Source of the DNA: Burkholderiaceae bacterium
GTDB taxonomy: Bacteria; Pseudomonadota; Gammaproteobacteria; Burkholderiales; Burkholderiaceae
DNA: 15,028 nt
Direction of reading: 5' to 3'
Assembly (NCBI GenBank): GCA_947380285.1
Contig: CANCQD010000054.1
Coordinates: 1-15,028, forward strand
The notes under the pieces are model-generated. The model was not told the DNA's origin, ran no database searches, and saw nothing but the letters and a program-made list of their open reading frames with translations. Shown piece by piece: positions 1 through 7,313 of this stretch; the stretch's first letter is position 1, and the number at the start of each line of letters is the position of its first letter. A program made the translations under genes and the position numbers.

Positions 1-232
1 CTCTGCCAAAAGCGGAGGACTTAGGTGCGTAATACAGCCCTTGCGCCAGCTTTTCTAAATCACCCGCATCAACCAATTGTTTTAAATGACGGTCAACTGC
101 ATTGGAGTCACCTAAAAGATCCTCTCTTCTATAGACATGACCCCCCTTAAGGTGCGAGCGAAGTCTCCCCAATGCGCTATTGCGCACTTTAGGCGAAGTA
201 CTTAAGGAGGCTTTTACTGGCTCTTTTTGCAT
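1..232 (-). CDS. AbiEi/DUF6088-like winged-helix protein (partial, 5' end only)
   Basis: The visible 77 codons begin MQKEPVKASLSTSPK and contain a short winged-helix-like segment: a helix with RLRSHLKGGHVY, then DLLGDSNAVDRHLKQLVDAG, then a wing ending QGLYYAPKSSAFG. The alternation 'single rule for each site, then G-LYY-P' resembles DUF6088/AbiEi-type N-terminal domains, which in type IV toxin-antitoxin systems bind DNA and neutralise an AbiEii nucleotidyltransferase toxin. The gene runs off the left edge, so any partner toxin (expected downstream, to the left) is not visible. The ATG at 232 is chosen because upstream in-frame starts are absent and a good promoter lies just behind it. No clear Shine-Dalgarno is present, and the predicted leader is under 20 nt. 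It lies outside the tRNA-bounded block. A solitary regulator of the same fold is an alternative. Confidence 0.6.
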   Translation of the reverse strand, partial: MQKEPVKASLSTSPKVRNSALGRLRSHLKGGHVYRREDLLGDSNAVDRHLKQLVDAGDLEKLAQGLYYAPKSSAFGR

Positions 233-255
233 GATTTTTTATTGAATTTTCATGC

Positions 256-284
256 ATATTAGCATAGGCACAGGATCTTAACAA
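256..284 (-). promoter_or_regulatory. Sigma70-type promoter for the AbiEi-like gene
   Basis: On the minus strand TTGTTA (279-284) and TAATAT (256-261) are separated by exactly 17 nt, and TGC just upstream of the -10 makes it an extended -10. Transcription would start near 249, giving a leader of about 17 nt before the ATG at 232. Inferred by eye from consensus matching. Confidence 0.5.
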
Positions 285-311
285 TCGTTACTTTAAGCAA
301 CGCTCAAAAGA

Positions 312-347
312 CAAACCCCCACCATTTCTGATGAGGGTTTGCTTTTC
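312..347 (-). terminator. Rho-independent terminator beyond the displaced tRNA half
   Basis: CAAACCC (312-318) and GGGTTTG (335-341) form a stem around a 16-nt loop. Read on the minus strand it is followed by TCTTTT, a short U tract. It starts 7 nt after the CCA end of the tRNA fragment at 348-392, which is where a tRNA terminator would sit. It is therefore probably the original terminator of the rpoD-tRNA transcript, displaced by the insertion. It is also the first hairpin downstream of the acyl-CoA ligase gene, so it may now end that operon. A CTTTTC run on the plus side means it could act in both directions. Confidence 0.55.
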
Positions 348-392
348 TGGTGGGCCCACCAGGACTTGAACCTGGGACCAAAGGATTATGAG
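348..392 (-). repeat. Displaced 3' half of the tRNA(CAU) gene; putative attachment site (distal)
   Basis: These 45 bases are identical to 9304-9348, the 3' part of the intact tRNA gene, from the anticodon loop through the T arm and acceptor strand to CCA, in the same orientation. Identity stops abruptly at both edges (347 versus 9303, 393 versus 9349). No D arm or 5' acceptor strand follows, so this is not a functional tRNA. Exact repeats of a tRNA 3' half starting at the anticodon loop are the classic att core of tyrosine integrases. Confidence 0.85.
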
Positions 393-520
393 AGCAGATA
401 TCCAAAGAAAACCACTAGCATTTCAAGAGGTTACGCCTCCTGTTTATCGGTGTGTGACTATTTGTGTGACTAGATTAACAAGATCACAACAAACACAATC
501 TCACTCTTTGGTTTTCAAAA
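393..520. other. Island left end with phased direct repeat, candidate integrase arm sites
   Basis: No gene is visible in this stretch. TGTGTGACTA occurs twice, at 451-460 and 463-472, start to start 12 bp apart, close to one helical turn. Such repeats next to an att core are typical of arm-type binding sites of tyrosine integrases. A short dyad GAGG-TTACG-CCTC lies at 426-438. I find no terminator hairpin between the end of the ligase gene and 393. Confidence 0.4.
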
Positions 521-2029
521 TTAATTCTGTGTAGAAAGGGCTAGAGATTTTGCCTCTTCCAATAATCGTGCTTTGTCAATCTTATTGGTTGAAGCCAGAG
601 GTAACTCGTTGAGAAACCATATCCAACGTGGATGCTGATATGCAGGCGCATGTTTTAAACAATACTGCTTGAGTGAGTCTGAAGACAATAGATTGCCAGG
701 TTTAATTACAACAAAGGCGGCAGGCTTATATCCTTTAATCTCATCCTCCACTGGAACGACTGCAGCCTGCTGAACTAATGGATGGGACTCAAGTAATCTT
801 TCGACCTCACTGGGATAGATATTCTCACCACCCGATACAAACATATCGTCGCTGCGTCCTATGAATGAATAGAATCCATTTTCATCCACTCGAAACATAT
901 CGCCAGTAACGTAAAAGCCATCTTCCGTAAAGGGAGACTTTAATGCTGGAACTCTAGTTAATGCTTTATGGTAACCAAGCATTAACCCAGGCGATTTTAA
1001 TTCTAAGACCCCATTTACGAGCCTCAATTGAACATTGGAGTGAGGATAACCAACAGATAAAGGCGGCTGCTCCAAACCTTTGGGATGTGGTCCAAAAACT
1101 ACTGGACCTCCCTCAGTAGTCCCATATGCATTAGTTACAAGTACTTGAGGCAATACCTCTTTAATTGACTTAAGTAGACTACTTGAAACGGGCGCAGATC
1201 CCATACGCAAATACTGAACCGAAGAAAAATCTGTCTTTTGAATCAACTCTTTTTCTTGAAGCATCATTGCAATCATTGGAGGAACTGCTGTTAACCAAGT
1301 ACATTGATATTGTTGAATCGCCTCTAAATAGGACTTGGCTGTAAATTGGGGCAAAAGCACAATACTGGCATGTGCCATCAAAGATAATTTAATTAAAGCC
1401 AGTGCGTTCATGTGATACAAGGGGGCAGCTACTAAAAATCGATGATGAGACCAATCGTTTTTTCCAATCCTAGTTTTTGCAACCCAAAGATGGCTCTGGT
1501 GCGATAACTGAACTCCTTTCGGTTTTCCAGTAGATCCAGACGTATACAACAACATGGCCACCTGATCTGACTCAGGCTTAACTGCAACAAACTCCCCAAA
1601 CTCAAGAAAAGAATTGAACCCCTTCGGACCAGGATCGTCAAAATTCACTTTAGTTAAGCCATCGGGCACATCTTCACTGCGCTTAGCATCGCAAAATACC
1701 AATTGAGCATCAGCATCTCGTAGAACAAACTCGATCAATGCAGGTGGAAACTTAAAGTTCACTGGAACTGCAACTAGTCCAGCTCTCATTATTCCAAGAT
1801 AAGTAAATATAAATTCAGCTCGATTAGCTGAAAGAATAGCAACCCGCTCGCCGCTCTTAAAACCAAGCCCTGATAATCGTCGAGCTACAGCATTGCAATG
1901 TTGCTCAATCTGAGCATAAGTGTATTCACGAGGACCGCTCTCGCCTCCTAAATCAATTAAGCCGATCTTTGTCTGATCGAGATCTTGGCGAATAATTTCG
2001 CCAAGATTACTGAAATTGGGCAGCCCCAT
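521..2029 (-). CDS. AMP-dependent acyl-CoA synthetase/ligase (ANL family)
   Basis: A 502-residue adenylate-forming enzyme that should activate a carboxylic acid with ATP to an acyl-AMP and then to an acyl-CoA in the cytoplasm. The family motifs are all visible in order: phosphate-binding loop YTSGSTGKPKG (162-172), YGTTE (302-306), YVTGD (373-377), the hinge block starting GRSDDMFVSGGENIYP (391-406), and a C-terminal STNKIDK with the catalytic lysine at 483. The length is usual for class I CoA ligases. The residue before that lysine is Asn where Gly is commonest, a mild deviation. The substrate cannot be told; medium-chain or aromatic acids are possible. It is the last gene of the minus-strand cluster, starting 14 nt after the thioesterase stop, with only a weak AAGAA ribosome site, so translational coupling is likely. 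Confidence 0.9.
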   Translation of the reverse strand: MGLPNFSNLGEIIRQDLDQTKIGLIDLGGESGPREYTYAQIEQHCNAVARRLSGLGFKSGERVAILSANRAEFIFTYLGIMRAGLVAVPVNFKFPPALIEFVLRDADAQLVFCDAKRSEDVPDGLTKVNFDDPGPKGFNSFLEFGEFVAVKPESDQVAMLLYTSGSTGKPKGVQLSHQSHLWVAKTRIGKNDWSHHRFLVAAPLYHMNALALIKLSLMAHASIVLLPQFTAKSYLEAIQQYQCTWLTAVPPMIAMMLQEKELIQKTDFSSVQYLRMGSAPVSSSLLKSIKEVLPQVLVTNAYGTTEGGPVVFGPHPKGLEQPPLSVGYPHSNVQLRLVNGVLELKSPGLMLGYHKALTRVPALKSPFTEDGFYVTGDMFRVDENGFYSFIGRSDDMFVSGGENIYPSEVERLLESHPLVQQAAVVPVEDEIKGYKPAAFVVIKPGNLLSSDSLKQYCLKHAPAYQHPRWIWFLNELPLASTNKIDKARLLEEAKSLALSTQN

Positions 2030-2043
2030 GAATTAATTCTTGA

Positions 2044-2475
2044 CTAGACTTTTGGAGGTGGAGGAGGAGCGGTGGAATATACACCTCTTCCGCTAGCGCA
2101 TAAGGCGCCGTCTTTGTCAAAAACCTGAGCCTCAGAAACGCTAAATTGATTGCCAAATTTAATTACCTTACCTTTGGCGATTAAATTTCCAGGCATCGCT
2201 GCTCTATGGTAATCGACCCTTAAATCGATCGTCGGAACTCCTCGCCCAGTCTTGGAGACCAATGCCCAGTCAGCAACTAAATCAACTAAAGCAGCCAAGA
2301 TACCGCCATGGGTATATTTTCGATCTGGGTTTACGACCCACTCTTCTCGCCAAGTTGCCTCAATTTCAATACAACCATCTCCAACTGATAGTACTTTTAA
2401 TCCGAGCCACTCATGAAAAGGACCGCGTCTCAGTTTTTCTTCTACCTCTAGGGCCGTTAATTGCACATCTGACAT
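2044..2475 (-). CDS. PaaI-type hotdog-fold acyl-CoA thioesterase
   Basis: A 143-residue hotdog protein expected to hydrolyse an acyl-CoA thioester. The signature is THGGILAALVDLVADWA at about 55-71, with HGG (56-58) and the likely catalytic Asp65 on the long helix. The start at 2475 (ATG, MSDVQLTALE) is preferred over an in-frame TTG at 2493, because AAAGGTGA sits 5-6 nt before this ATG. The TTG would begin at the very end of the upstream gene without a ribosome site. The protein ends in five prolines (137-141) followed by KV, an odd tail outside the fold. It lies between the MDR oxidoreductase (19-nt gap) and the CoA ligase (14-nt gap). The ligase-thioesterase pair may balance CoA pools, or the thioesterase may release the end product. 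Confidence 0.85.
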   Translation of the reverse strand: MSDVQLTALEVEEKLRRGPFHEWLGLKVLSVGDGCIEIEATWREEWVVNPDRKYTHGGILAALVDLVADWALVSKTGRGVPTIDLRVDYHRAAMPGNLIAKGKVIKFGNQFSVSEAQVFDKDGALCASGRGVYSTAPPPPPKV

Positions 2476-2494
2476 ATCGTCACCTTTATTCAAA

Positions 2495-3499
2495 TTATGG
2501 AGTAATTACTACTTTACCGATCACTTCTCGATCTTGAATTAAACGCAAACCCTCTCGCGCCTCTTCAAGCGATAGGACCTTATCAATGACTGGAGTAATT
2601 TCACCTTTTGATATCATCTCCATCAAGGCAGTGAGGTCCTCAATATAAAAACTGTTCGATCCAATCACCTGCAACTCAAAACTCCAAATGTAGCGTAAGT
2701 CTTCTTTAGGATCATGTCCCGCAGTTGCTCCACACACGAGTAATTTCCCACCACGCTTGATACATCTTAACGAGGGAACCCATGTCTCTCCACCAGTAAA
2801 ATTGATGACAACATCTACCCCACCCTCATGATTTCTTCGCTGTGGTTTGCCATATTTTTCGACGGTCCATTTTGAAAAATCGACCTCTTTATAGTTGATT
2901 ACCTCATCAGCGCCGACTTCTTTTAATCTTGCCAATTTATCATCACTACTTGCACAGGCAATCACTTCAGCGCCTAACTGTTTCGCTAAAATGACGCAAC
3001 CTGTACCGACGCCTCCTGAGGCTCCGAGAATTAAAACACGATCTCCTTTTTTAACTGTATTGTGAGTCACCAACATGCGATGGGCAGTTCCATAGGCTAC
3101 TGGCAAGGAGGCTGCCTGAACAAAACTCACTGCATCCGGAATTTTGATCAGTTGCTCTGCTGAAACTAAACAATACTCAGCCATACCCCCATCCAGCATT
3201 TCCCCCATCAAGCCATGCGTTTTATTTAAAGGATTAACTAATACGCGATCTCCGAGCGTCCACCCTTTCACATTGGCGCCAATTTCTACAATCTCACCGG
3301 CCATATCTAGGCCAATAATTACTGGAAGCGGTACTTTAATGCCAGGCATTCCCTTCACAGTAAAAACATCGTGGTAATTGAAAGATGAAGCACCCACCTT
3401 AATGATGACATGATCATCTTTGATAGTGGGTTTTGGGTAGTCCCCGACAAACTCTAATTTATCTAAATTACCATGCTCGCGCAGTACTAATGCCCTCAT
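2495..3499 (-). CDS. Zinc-independent MDR-family NAD(P)H oxidoreductase (quinone/enoyl reductase type)
   Basis: A 334-residue medium-chain dehydrogenase/reductase. The GroES-like N-terminal domain is followed by a Rossmann domain whose dinucleotide loop is GASGGVG (159-165). Classical zinc alcohol dehydrogenases carry a catalytic Cys near residue 40, a GHE motif and four structural cysteines near 95-115. Here these are Asn41 (SFNYHDV), GLD (63-65) and none. It therefore belongs with the zinc-less quinone oxidoreductase/enoyl reductase branch, which reduces C=C bonds or quinones with NADPH, although automatic annotation often says zinc-binding alcohol dehydrogenase. The ATG at 3499 is preceded by AAGGAG, the strongest ribosome site in the window. 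It is followed closely by the thioesterase and ligase; 148 nt separate it from the Bug gene upstream. Confidence 0.85.
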   Translation of the reverse strand: MRALVLREHGNLDKLEFVGDYPKPTIKDDHVIIKVGASSFNYHDVFTVKGMPGIKVPLPVIIGLDMAGEIVEIGANVKGWTLGDRVLVNPLNKTHGLMGEMLDGGMAEYCLVSAEQLIKIPDAVSFVQAASLPVAYGTAHRMLVTHNTVKKGDRVLILGASGGVGTGCVILAKQLGAEVIACASSDDKLARLKEVGADEVINYKEVDFSKWTVEKYGKPQRRNHEGGVDVVINFTGGETWVPSLRCIKRGGKLLVCGATAGHDPKEDLRYIWSFELQVIGSNSFYIEDLTALMEMISKGEITPVIDKVLSLEEAREGLRLIQDREVIGKVVITP

Positions 3500-3647
3500 A
3501 CTCTTCTCCTTAAAATAATTTAAATATCCATTAATTTTGTAAACATAAATTTATCCATAGATCTCTCTATAGAACGCCCTGTTCAAATGAGTTGGCATTC
3601 AGGAGATAGGAAACGGCTTAATCTCCTTGCTCGATCATTTGCAAGGC

Positions 3648-4628
3648 TCAATCTAACTGCTGTAATTTTCCCTCTTTAACCATTCTTGCCCATAGCGCCA
3701 CATCTGCTTCATACCACTTTGCAAATTCCAAGCCAGGACCTGGCAATGGAGTTGCGCCAATGGTTTGTAACCTTTCCTGAACACTACTGGTTTTAATGGC
3801 TTCTAATATTGCCACTTCTAATTTCTTCTGAATATCTGGTGGGGTTTTAGAGGGAACAAAAAAACCGAACCAAGTACCAAATTCGAAACCAGGATATCCT
3901 GACTCCGCGATGGTTGGGACATCTGGTAACAATTTAGAGCGAGACTTTGAGGTAATTGCCAACGCCCTCACTTGCCCCCCTTTAACTTGCGGGTAGGAAG
4001 ATCCCATGACATCGAACAGAACAGTAATTCTTCCGGCAATCAGATCTGGGTATACCGCCCCGCTACCTTTATATGGGACGTGAACCATATCAATACCTGC
4101 CGCTGACTTAAATAATTCACCGACTAAGTGGCTACCAGTATTGTTACCAGAAGAGCCAAAACTCGCTTGCTCTTTATTTGCCTTAATGGCTAGCACTAAA
4201 TCTTTGAGGGTTTTATAAGGGGAGTTATTGGATACTAACAATAGACTGGGGACTGAAGCAACTCCCGCCACCGCAGCGAGGTCGGTCTGAGGATTAAAAT
4301 TAATTTTTGAAAGGCTAGGACTAGTTGCCAAGCTAACTGACGCAAAAAGAAAAGTATATCCATCGGGCTTTGCAGATTTGGCAACATATTCAGCGCCAAT
4401 ATTGCCGCCAGCACCCGGCTTAAGCTCTACGACAACACTTTGCTTCATAATCCTGGATAACTCAACTGAAATGGCTCTACCGATAACGTCCGCTGAACCA
4501 CCTGCAGCATAAGGTACCACCATTACCAGCGGTTCAGAAGGATAAGTATTGGCATGGCACAAGAATCCTGTTAGCAAAAAAGTTATGCCAACCAAAAAAT
4601 GTCGAGTAATACAATAAATATTTTTCAT
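3648..4628 (-). CDS. Bug/TctC-family periplasmic solute-binding receptor
   Basis: A 326-residue tripartite tricarboxylate transporter-type binding protein. With the ATG at 4628 the product starts MKNIYCITRHFLVGITFLL, a clear signal peptide, with likely cleavage after CHA (residue 26). An upstream in-frame ATG at 4679 would put 17 residues before the signal and has no ribosome site, whereas AAGGG stands 7 nt before 4628. Family marks are VPYAAGGSAD (38-47), PGAGGNIGA (71-79) and PDGYT (88-92). These proteins bind carboxylates or amides in the periplasm. No TctA or TctB membrane subunit is encoded here, so it must borrow a membrane pair from elsewhere or act as a sensor. A Cys occurs at residue 24, but FLC is a poor lipobox. 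Confidence 0.92.
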   Translation of the reverse strand: MKNIYCITRHFLVGITFLLTGFLCHANTYPSEPLVMVVPYAAGGSADVIGRAISVELSRIMKQSVVVELKPGAGGNIGAEYVAKSAKPDGYTFLFASVSLATSPSLSKINFNPQTDLAAVAGVASVPSLLLVSNNSPYKTLKDLVLAIKANKEQASFGSSGNNTGSHLVGELFKSAAGIDMVHVPYKGSGAVYPDLIAGRITVLFDVMGSSYPQVKGGQVRALAITSKSRSKLLPDVPTIAESGYPGFEFGTWFGFFVPSKTPPDIQKKLEVAILEAIKTSSVQERLQTIGATPLPGPGLEFAKWYEADVALWARMVKEGKLQQLD

Positions 4629-4756
4629 GGATAAGCCCTTCAGGTCATCAGGAGAATTTTTAAGGTATGTCAAATACATTTTTTAATCATCATTCAGGCG
4701 CTCTTTAAAATAATTTGACTCATGCTGAAGAATTAAATTAAAAAAATAAATTTGGA

Positions 4757-5491
4757 CTACCACTTAAAATCCTCCTGGCTAAGCGTGTATATTTTGCTTC
4801 CGTCACTATTTTCTATCTGACATTGGGTAATCAAATTAGGGGACTCTAACGCCTCTCCATGAATTCTGAGCAGGCAATTACCTAGATCAATAGTGTAATC
4901 ATTCATCCAACTGTGAGAGCTATCTGTAAGGGAGCCCTGTAGTTTTAGTAATTTAGCAAATACTTGATAAGTTTGGGCAGGATTCGATGATCCGACTCTA
5001 ATCTCTTTCAAATGGATTAGCCCATTTGAATGCTCCATATCCCCTGCTATCCAGACATACTCGGGCGTCAGATGCTGGCAAAAATAGATCCGCAGCCCCG
5101 GAATAGGTTGAGCTGTAAAACGAACAGCTTTAAATAAGGCTTGCTTTATTTCTCCATCAATCTGCACTGGCCGAGATAAATCTTGCACTGGATTGGGGGC
5201 AAAACCTGATTCCATTAAATCCTGATAGCAAGCACCTGCATCTGATGTTCTAAAAACCAAGGCATCAAGTCCACAAGGTCGGTCGGCTATTTCCTGTCTA
5301 ATTGACTGAGCTTGTGACTCCCAACCTAAAATTTCTAAATAGGCACTATCAAGCATAATTAGTCGATTGAGTGATCCTAAGTTATGTCTTGCTAGGTCGG
5401 TTAAATGAAACCCCTTCGCCTCAAGAGTTTGGGCAGCCACCTCCATTTTGTCTCGTCCAGTAATAACGAGATGATCGAATTTATATACCAT
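4757..5491 (-). CDS. VOC-superfamily (glyoxalase-like domain) protein
   Basis: A 244-residue protein beginning MVYKFDHLVITGRD, the usual first strand of a vicinal-oxygen-chelate fold, followed by YLEILGWES (51-59) and, in the second half, YFCQHLTPEYVW (136-147) and HSNGLIHLKEI (154-164). Possible metal or substrate ligands are His7, Glu53, His140 and His160/Glu163. It resembles the glyoxalase-like (Glyoxalase_3) group, whose reactions are mostly unknown; isomerase, lyase or dioxygenase chemistry are all found in the superfamily. The start lies 10 nt after the lyase stop codon with GAGG unusually far upstream, so translation is probably coupled to the preceding gene. The pairing with a PLP lyase is the best clue to function, and I cannot name a substrate. 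Confidence 0.75.
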   Translation of the reverse strand: MVYKFDHLVITGRDKMEVAAQTLEAKGFHLTDLARHNLGSLNRLIMLDSAYLEILGWESQAQSIRQEIADRPCGLDALVFRTSDAGACYQDLMESGFAPNPVQDLSRPVQIDGEIKQALFKAVRFTAQPIPGLRIYFCQHLTPEYVWIAGDMEHSNGLIHLKEIRVGSSNPAQTYQVFAKLLKLQGSLTDSSHSWMNDYTIDLGNCLLRIHGEALESPNLITQCQIENSDGSKIYTLSQEDFKW

Positions 5492-5501
5492 CTGGTAAAG
5501 G

Positions 5502-6719
5502 TTACCTCACTGCCAATGCTGCATCAAGTGCTTGCGAAAAATCCCCAATCAAATCTTCAGCGCCTTCGAGTCCAGCATGCAATCTAATGAGATGACCTAA
5601 TTTAAGGTCATTTGAATCATCAAGTCTATGAAGGGGGTCAGCTAAGAGCGCTAAACTTTCAAATCCGCCCCAGGACAAACCAATCCCGAAAATTTTAAAT
5701 TCTTTAAATAGTATCGAGAGCTGATTTTTAGACATGGGGTGAAGGATGATGCCAAATAATCCGCTAGCCCCTAAGAAGTCACGCTGCCATAATTCAAACC
5801 CAGGATTACCAGGCAGAGCGGGATGGAGTACTTGTGCAACTGCTTTGTGATTCTGAAGCCAATGAGCCAGTTGTAAACCATTTTTCCAGTGTCTTTCCAT
5901 GCGAACGGACAGTGTTCTTAATCCCCTCATCGCTAGAAAAATATCATCTGGCCCCGCTGTTTCACCAAAAATATGTGCGCTGGCTTGCAAACTAGGCCAC
6001 GCCCTTTCATTAGCCGTAGCCACACCGAGCAAACCATCTGAATGTCCAATTAGATATTTCGTTGCCGCATGAATAGAGATATCAACACCATGCTCAAATG
6101 GCCGAAAGTACAAGGGCGTTGCCCAGGTGTTATCCATTACTACATAGGCATTAATGGAGTGAGCGATCTCTGCAATCGCTGGAATATCTTGCATCTCAAA
6201 TGTCATTGATCCCGGGGATTCGACATAGATCACCCGCGTTTTGTCTTTCAATTTAAGGGATAAGTCACTTAAGTTTGTGGGGCTGAAAAACTCCACCTCA
6301 ATATTCATACGCCTAAGGACCTGCTCAGCAAAATTTCGAGTAGGTCCGTAAACACTATCGCTGATCAATAAATGGTCACCGGCCTTTAGGAGACCAATGA
6401 GGGCGTGAGTACATGCCGATAGTCCAGAGGGAAATACCAGAGACTGATAACCACCTTCCAACTCAGCAATTGCAGATTCAAATGCTTTGGTCAAAGGCGA
6501 CCCAAAGCGACCATAGCTAGCCATCGGATTACTTTCGCTCCTACGTAAATCCCACTCCTCTAAGGATTGAGCCAAGATGGTTGAACCTCTAAATACCGGC
6601 ATATTTACAAACCCAGCATATTCAGAGGAATTCCTACCAATATGGGAAAGTAAGGTGTCTTGCCCACCCGTCACATTCCTAGAGTGAGGGCTATCTATTG
6701 CTTTTATCGATTCTTTCAT
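5502..6719 (-). CDS. metC: Cystathionine beta-lyase-type PLP enzyme (Cys/Met metabolism family)
   Basis: A 405-residue gamma-family PLP enzyme. The PLP lysine is Lys221 in ATKYLIGHSDG, the ring-binding Asp196 is in VMDNTWATPL, the phosphate and neighbouring-subunit residues are in YGRFGSPL (69-76), and the carboxylate Arg379 is in RLHAGLE. SWGGFES (349-355), with the tryptophan after Ser, is characteristic of cystathionine beta-lyase rather than gamma-synthase. Such enzymes cleave C-S bonds of cystathionine, cysteine or cysteine conjugates to pyruvate, ammonia and a thiol. The ATG at 6719 is chosen; a TTG at 6740 would add seven residues, and neither has a clear ribosome site. It heads the minus-strand operon, is divergent from an Lrp regulator and is followed at 10 nt by the VOC gene. 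On an island, a role in catabolism rather than methionine synthesis is plausible, so the symbol describes family only. Confidence 0.88.
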   Translation of the reverse strand: MKESIKAIDSPHSRNVTGGQDTLLSHIGRNSSEYAGFVNMPVFRGSTILAQSLEEWDLRRSESNPMASYGRFGSPLTKAFESAIAELEGGYQSLVFPSGLSACTHALIGLLKAGDHLLISDSVYGPTRNFAEQVLRRMNIEVEFFSPTNLSDLSLKLKDKTRVIYVESPGSMTFEMQDIPAIAEIAHSINAYVVMDNTWATPLYFRPFEHGVDISIHAATKYLIGHSDGLLGVATANERAWPSLQASAHIFGETAGPDDIFLAMRGLRTLSVRMERHWKNGLQLAHWLQNHKAVAQVLHPALPGNPGFELWQRDFLGASGLFGIILHPMSKNQLSILFKEFKIFGIGLSWGGFESLALLADPLHRLDDSNDLKLGHLIRLHAGLEGAEDLIGDFSQALDAALAVR

Positions 6720-6750
6720 AATAGCAATGTTATGCTTCAAAAATCGAAAT

Positions 6751-6805
6751 TAAATACCAATTAATATCTAAAAATTGAATATTAATAGAAAATTATACTT
6801 AATAT
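6751..6805. promoter_or_regulatory. Divergent control region with three TTAATAT boxes (candidate Lrp operator)
   Basis: The very AT-rich gap between the lyase and the regulator carries TTAATAT at 6761-6767, its reverse complement ATATTAA at 6779-6785 and a third direct copy at 6799-6805. The first two form a 25-bp dyad. A weak minus-strand promoter, TTCAAT (6774-6779) with TATTTA (6751-6756) at 17 nt, overlaps the dyad. For the regulator, TATACT (6794-6799) is a good plus-strand -10 without a convincing -35. Lrp-family proteins bind AT-rich dyads and often regulate themselves and a divergent neighbour. Confidence 0.4.
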
Positions 6806-6825
6806 TTATTTAAGTAGAGAAAATT

Positions 6826-7308
6826 ATGCTAGATAATAAGTTAGATAGGCTGGATTGCAAAATCCTCGCCCTACTGCAAGAAGATGCATCCCTTTCTATT
6901 GGGGATATTGCAGAAAGCGTAGGCCTCACTACAACTCCTTGTTGGAAAAGAATTCAGAGATTAGAAAAGCAAGGAGTCATTAGAAAAAGAGTGGCTCTTC
7001 TTAATCCACCGCAACTCAATCTTGGTTTAATCGCCTTTATCTCAATAAAAACCAATCAACATAAGATTGAGTGGTTTGAATCCTTTCATCGCATTGTTAG
7101 TGCAATCCCAGAAGTAGTCGAGTTCTACCGTGTCACTGGCAATACAGACTATCTTTTAAAAGTAGTTCTATCCAGCATAGAGGACTACGACAGAGTCTAT
7201 AAAATCTTAATTAAGGGTGTTGACTTGGTAGATGTCAGCTCTATGTTTGCGATGGAACAAATTAAATACACTACCGCACTACCCTTGAATCAAGTCAACT
7301 TAAGTTAA
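6826..7308 (+). CDS. Lrp/AsnC-family transcriptional regulator
   Basis: A 160-residue regulator. The N-terminal helix-turn-helix spans about residues 22-53 (LSIGDIAESVGLTTTPCWKR then IQRLEKQGVI), the classic Lrp signature including T-PCW-R. The C-terminal part is the RAM effector-binding domain, with GNTDYLLKVV at about 105-114. Length is normal. It should bind DNA as dimers or octamers and respond to an amino acid. It is transcribed away from the cystathionine beta-lyase-like gene. The same pairing, an Lrp-type regulator divergent from a sulfur amino acid lyase, is known for mdeR-mdeA in Pseudomonas putida, so a sulfur amino acid is the natural effector guess. Its stop lies 5 nt from the convergent gamma-glutamyltransferase stop. 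The ribosome site (AGAGA) is weak. Confidence 0.92.
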   Translation: MLDNKLDRLDCKILALLQEDASLSIGDIAESVGLTTTPCWKRIQRLEKQGVIRKRVALLNPPQLNLGLIAFISIKTNQHKIEWFESFHRIVSAIPEVVEFYRVTGNTDYLLKVVLSSIEDYDRVYKILIKGVDLVDVSSMFAMEQIKYTTALPLNQVNLS

Positions 7309-7313
7309 AAAGA

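Noticed and set aside
348..392. A second, functional tRNA gene
   Set aside because: Only the 3' half is present; the sequence beyond 392 has no D arm or matching 5' acceptor strand.
3511..3549. Twelve-codon minus-strand leader peptide (MDKFMFTKLMDI) ahead of the MDR gene
   Set aside because: There is only a weak ribosome site and no regulatory codon run or attenuator hairpin, so chance is likely.
3571..3583. GAAC-GCCCT-GTTC dyad as an operator
   Set aside because: The arms are only 4 bp and match no operator that I can name.
4645..4673. Perfect TTGACA (4668-4673, minus strand) as promoter for the Bug gene
   Set aside because: The -10 position at 17 nt is TGATGA, a poor match, and transcription would start almost on the ribosome site.
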